Shown one piece after another: positions 62,945 through 64,000 of a stretch of 64,000 bases of DNA. The stretch is taken from the NCBI GenBank assembly GCA_035041965.1, contig JAPYMA010001288.1, forward strand, positions 248,001 through 312,000. The letters run 5' to 3'. Within the stretch, counting starts at the first letter, position 1; the number at the start of each line of letters is the position of its first letter. Both the position numbers and the translations under genes were made by a program. The notes beneath the pieces were generated by a model. It had not been told where the DNA came from. It saw only the letters and a list, made by a program, of their open reading frames with translations, and did no database searches. Source of the stretch: Anisakis pegreffii. Lineage: Eukaryota > Nematoda > Chromadorea > Rhabditida > Anisakidae.

Positions 62945-64000
62945 TTAGATTAATAACTGCTGCTGTTTGATTTCGTTGAGTTCCTAGTGCAGTGATTGTT
63001 TTGCGTTTTGTTTCTTGCAGCTACTCACCAAACGATTACGAGTTTCACCTCATCGAACTTGACCTTATGTCACTGCACTCTCTCACTAGTAATAAACGAT
63101 CGTCCATAAACCACCCAACCGATTTTGATTGAAACGCGACGAATGCACAATATGGTACAAATACGCAACCGCAACGCTATGGTAACCATATAACAACATT
63201 CAGTAGTTTGAGAATGATACTCAAGCAACAGTTTTGCTCTTTTATCTACAATCATTTAACACATTCCCAAAAATCCCAAACCAAAATTAAGTTGAGGAAA
63301 TTTGCAAAAGTCATAGTGAAGACATGAAAGTGAAAATATCTGCTGTTTAGAAATCTGATTAATTATTTGAATGGTTCAAGCATATTTTTAAGCGAAATGC
63401 TTTGTTGATAAACAAAATAAACCATTCCAATAAGACGATTAATTGGAACATCAAAAACCGATCAAAATGGACTTGCAAGTTATTCGTACATGAACGAATG
63501 CTCATGTAAGAAGTCATCGACATCTCTAAATACACTGAGACTCTGTCATTTCATTGCTAAAATGTGAGAGAATTTCCACAGAAATGAACTCTCATATAGC
63601 AGTCAACACATCTGTTTAATGTTGCTCTCAACTTTACGACGAATTTTCAATGTTTTTTTCAAACGAAACTTTTCCTTTTAGTGCACTGTCAACGATATTC
63701 GATGTCAATTCACAGGGCTAACTGCAACTTGTTGCAAGTAGTTTCTGACAGCAGTTAACAATAAACGTGATCACTTAATGCCCTCACTCTTTTTCCATTA
63801 CTTGTTACCTCTTTTCTTCCTTTTGAATGTTAAAAATTTTACTACTCCGATCAACGCTCTGGTGCGATACACACCATTCAGCATAAATTAGAAAATTGAA
63901 ATGAGCCGTCAAACACTCAACAAAATCAAAACGATCATACTCTGCCTCCAAATGCGATACTAAAAACGGCCTGCAAACACCTACTCATTGCATACACTCA
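62945..64000. other. Upstream region of the TP53I11-like gene; no other gene seen
   Basis: About 1 kb of AT-rich DNA 5' of the start codon. A TATA-like or initiator element cannot be singled out, and no further coding exon is evident up to the window edge. Confidence 0.5.

Overview
The window reads as nuclear DNA of a nematode. It is AT-rich, its genes are cut into short exons with GT..AG borders (often GTAAGT/GTGAGT donors and TTTCAG-like acceptors), and the proteins that can be rebuilt are animal families, one of them a nematode-type secreted protein (MIG-18-like). Introns of up to about 4.5 kb and wide gene spacing would suit a parasitic, possibly clade III, worm; that placement is inference. 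No bacterial operon, CRISPR array, rRNA or phage was seen.

Three genes could be rebuilt exon by exon with every intron phase agreeing. (1) 12,093-21,922, minus: a 367-residue secreted Cys-rich protein built of repeated MIG-18-like fibronectin-type-I units. (2) 49,332-57,111, plus: a 522-residue PiT/SLC20 sodium-phosphate symporter in 11 exons. (3) 61,323-62,944, minus: a 187-residue TP53I11 (PIG11)-like membrane protein in 4 exons. A fourth chain, 1-10,589 minus, runs off the left edge. Its eight or nine phase-compatible exons encode a Ser/Arg-rich, mostly disordered protein whose family I do not recognise.

Between these lie long stretches (21.9-30.4, 35-37, 38.9-40.5, 44.5-47.7 and 57.1-61.3 kb) where I find no convincing gene. 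They hold scattered candidate exons with good splice borders (30.4, 33.9-34.8, 37.3-37.8, 40.5, 41.7, 43.7-43.9, 44.2, 47.8-48.2 and 59.4-59.7 kb), listed at low confidence. AT-rich DNA gives many chance open frames, so I relied on splice borders and phase rather than length.

Repeats are notable. An 867-bp foldback element (20,193-21,059) with perfect TTA flanks carries a tRNA-like core in each arm. A 31-bp tandem array 3' of the phosphate transporter carries an acceptor-like and a donor-like site in every unit. A pair of mutually exclusive palindromes lies near 27.9 kb. Several degenerate dispersed families also occur, including ATTCCG-type and GGAGC/GCTCC-type sequences. No virus, toxin or resistance gene was recognised.
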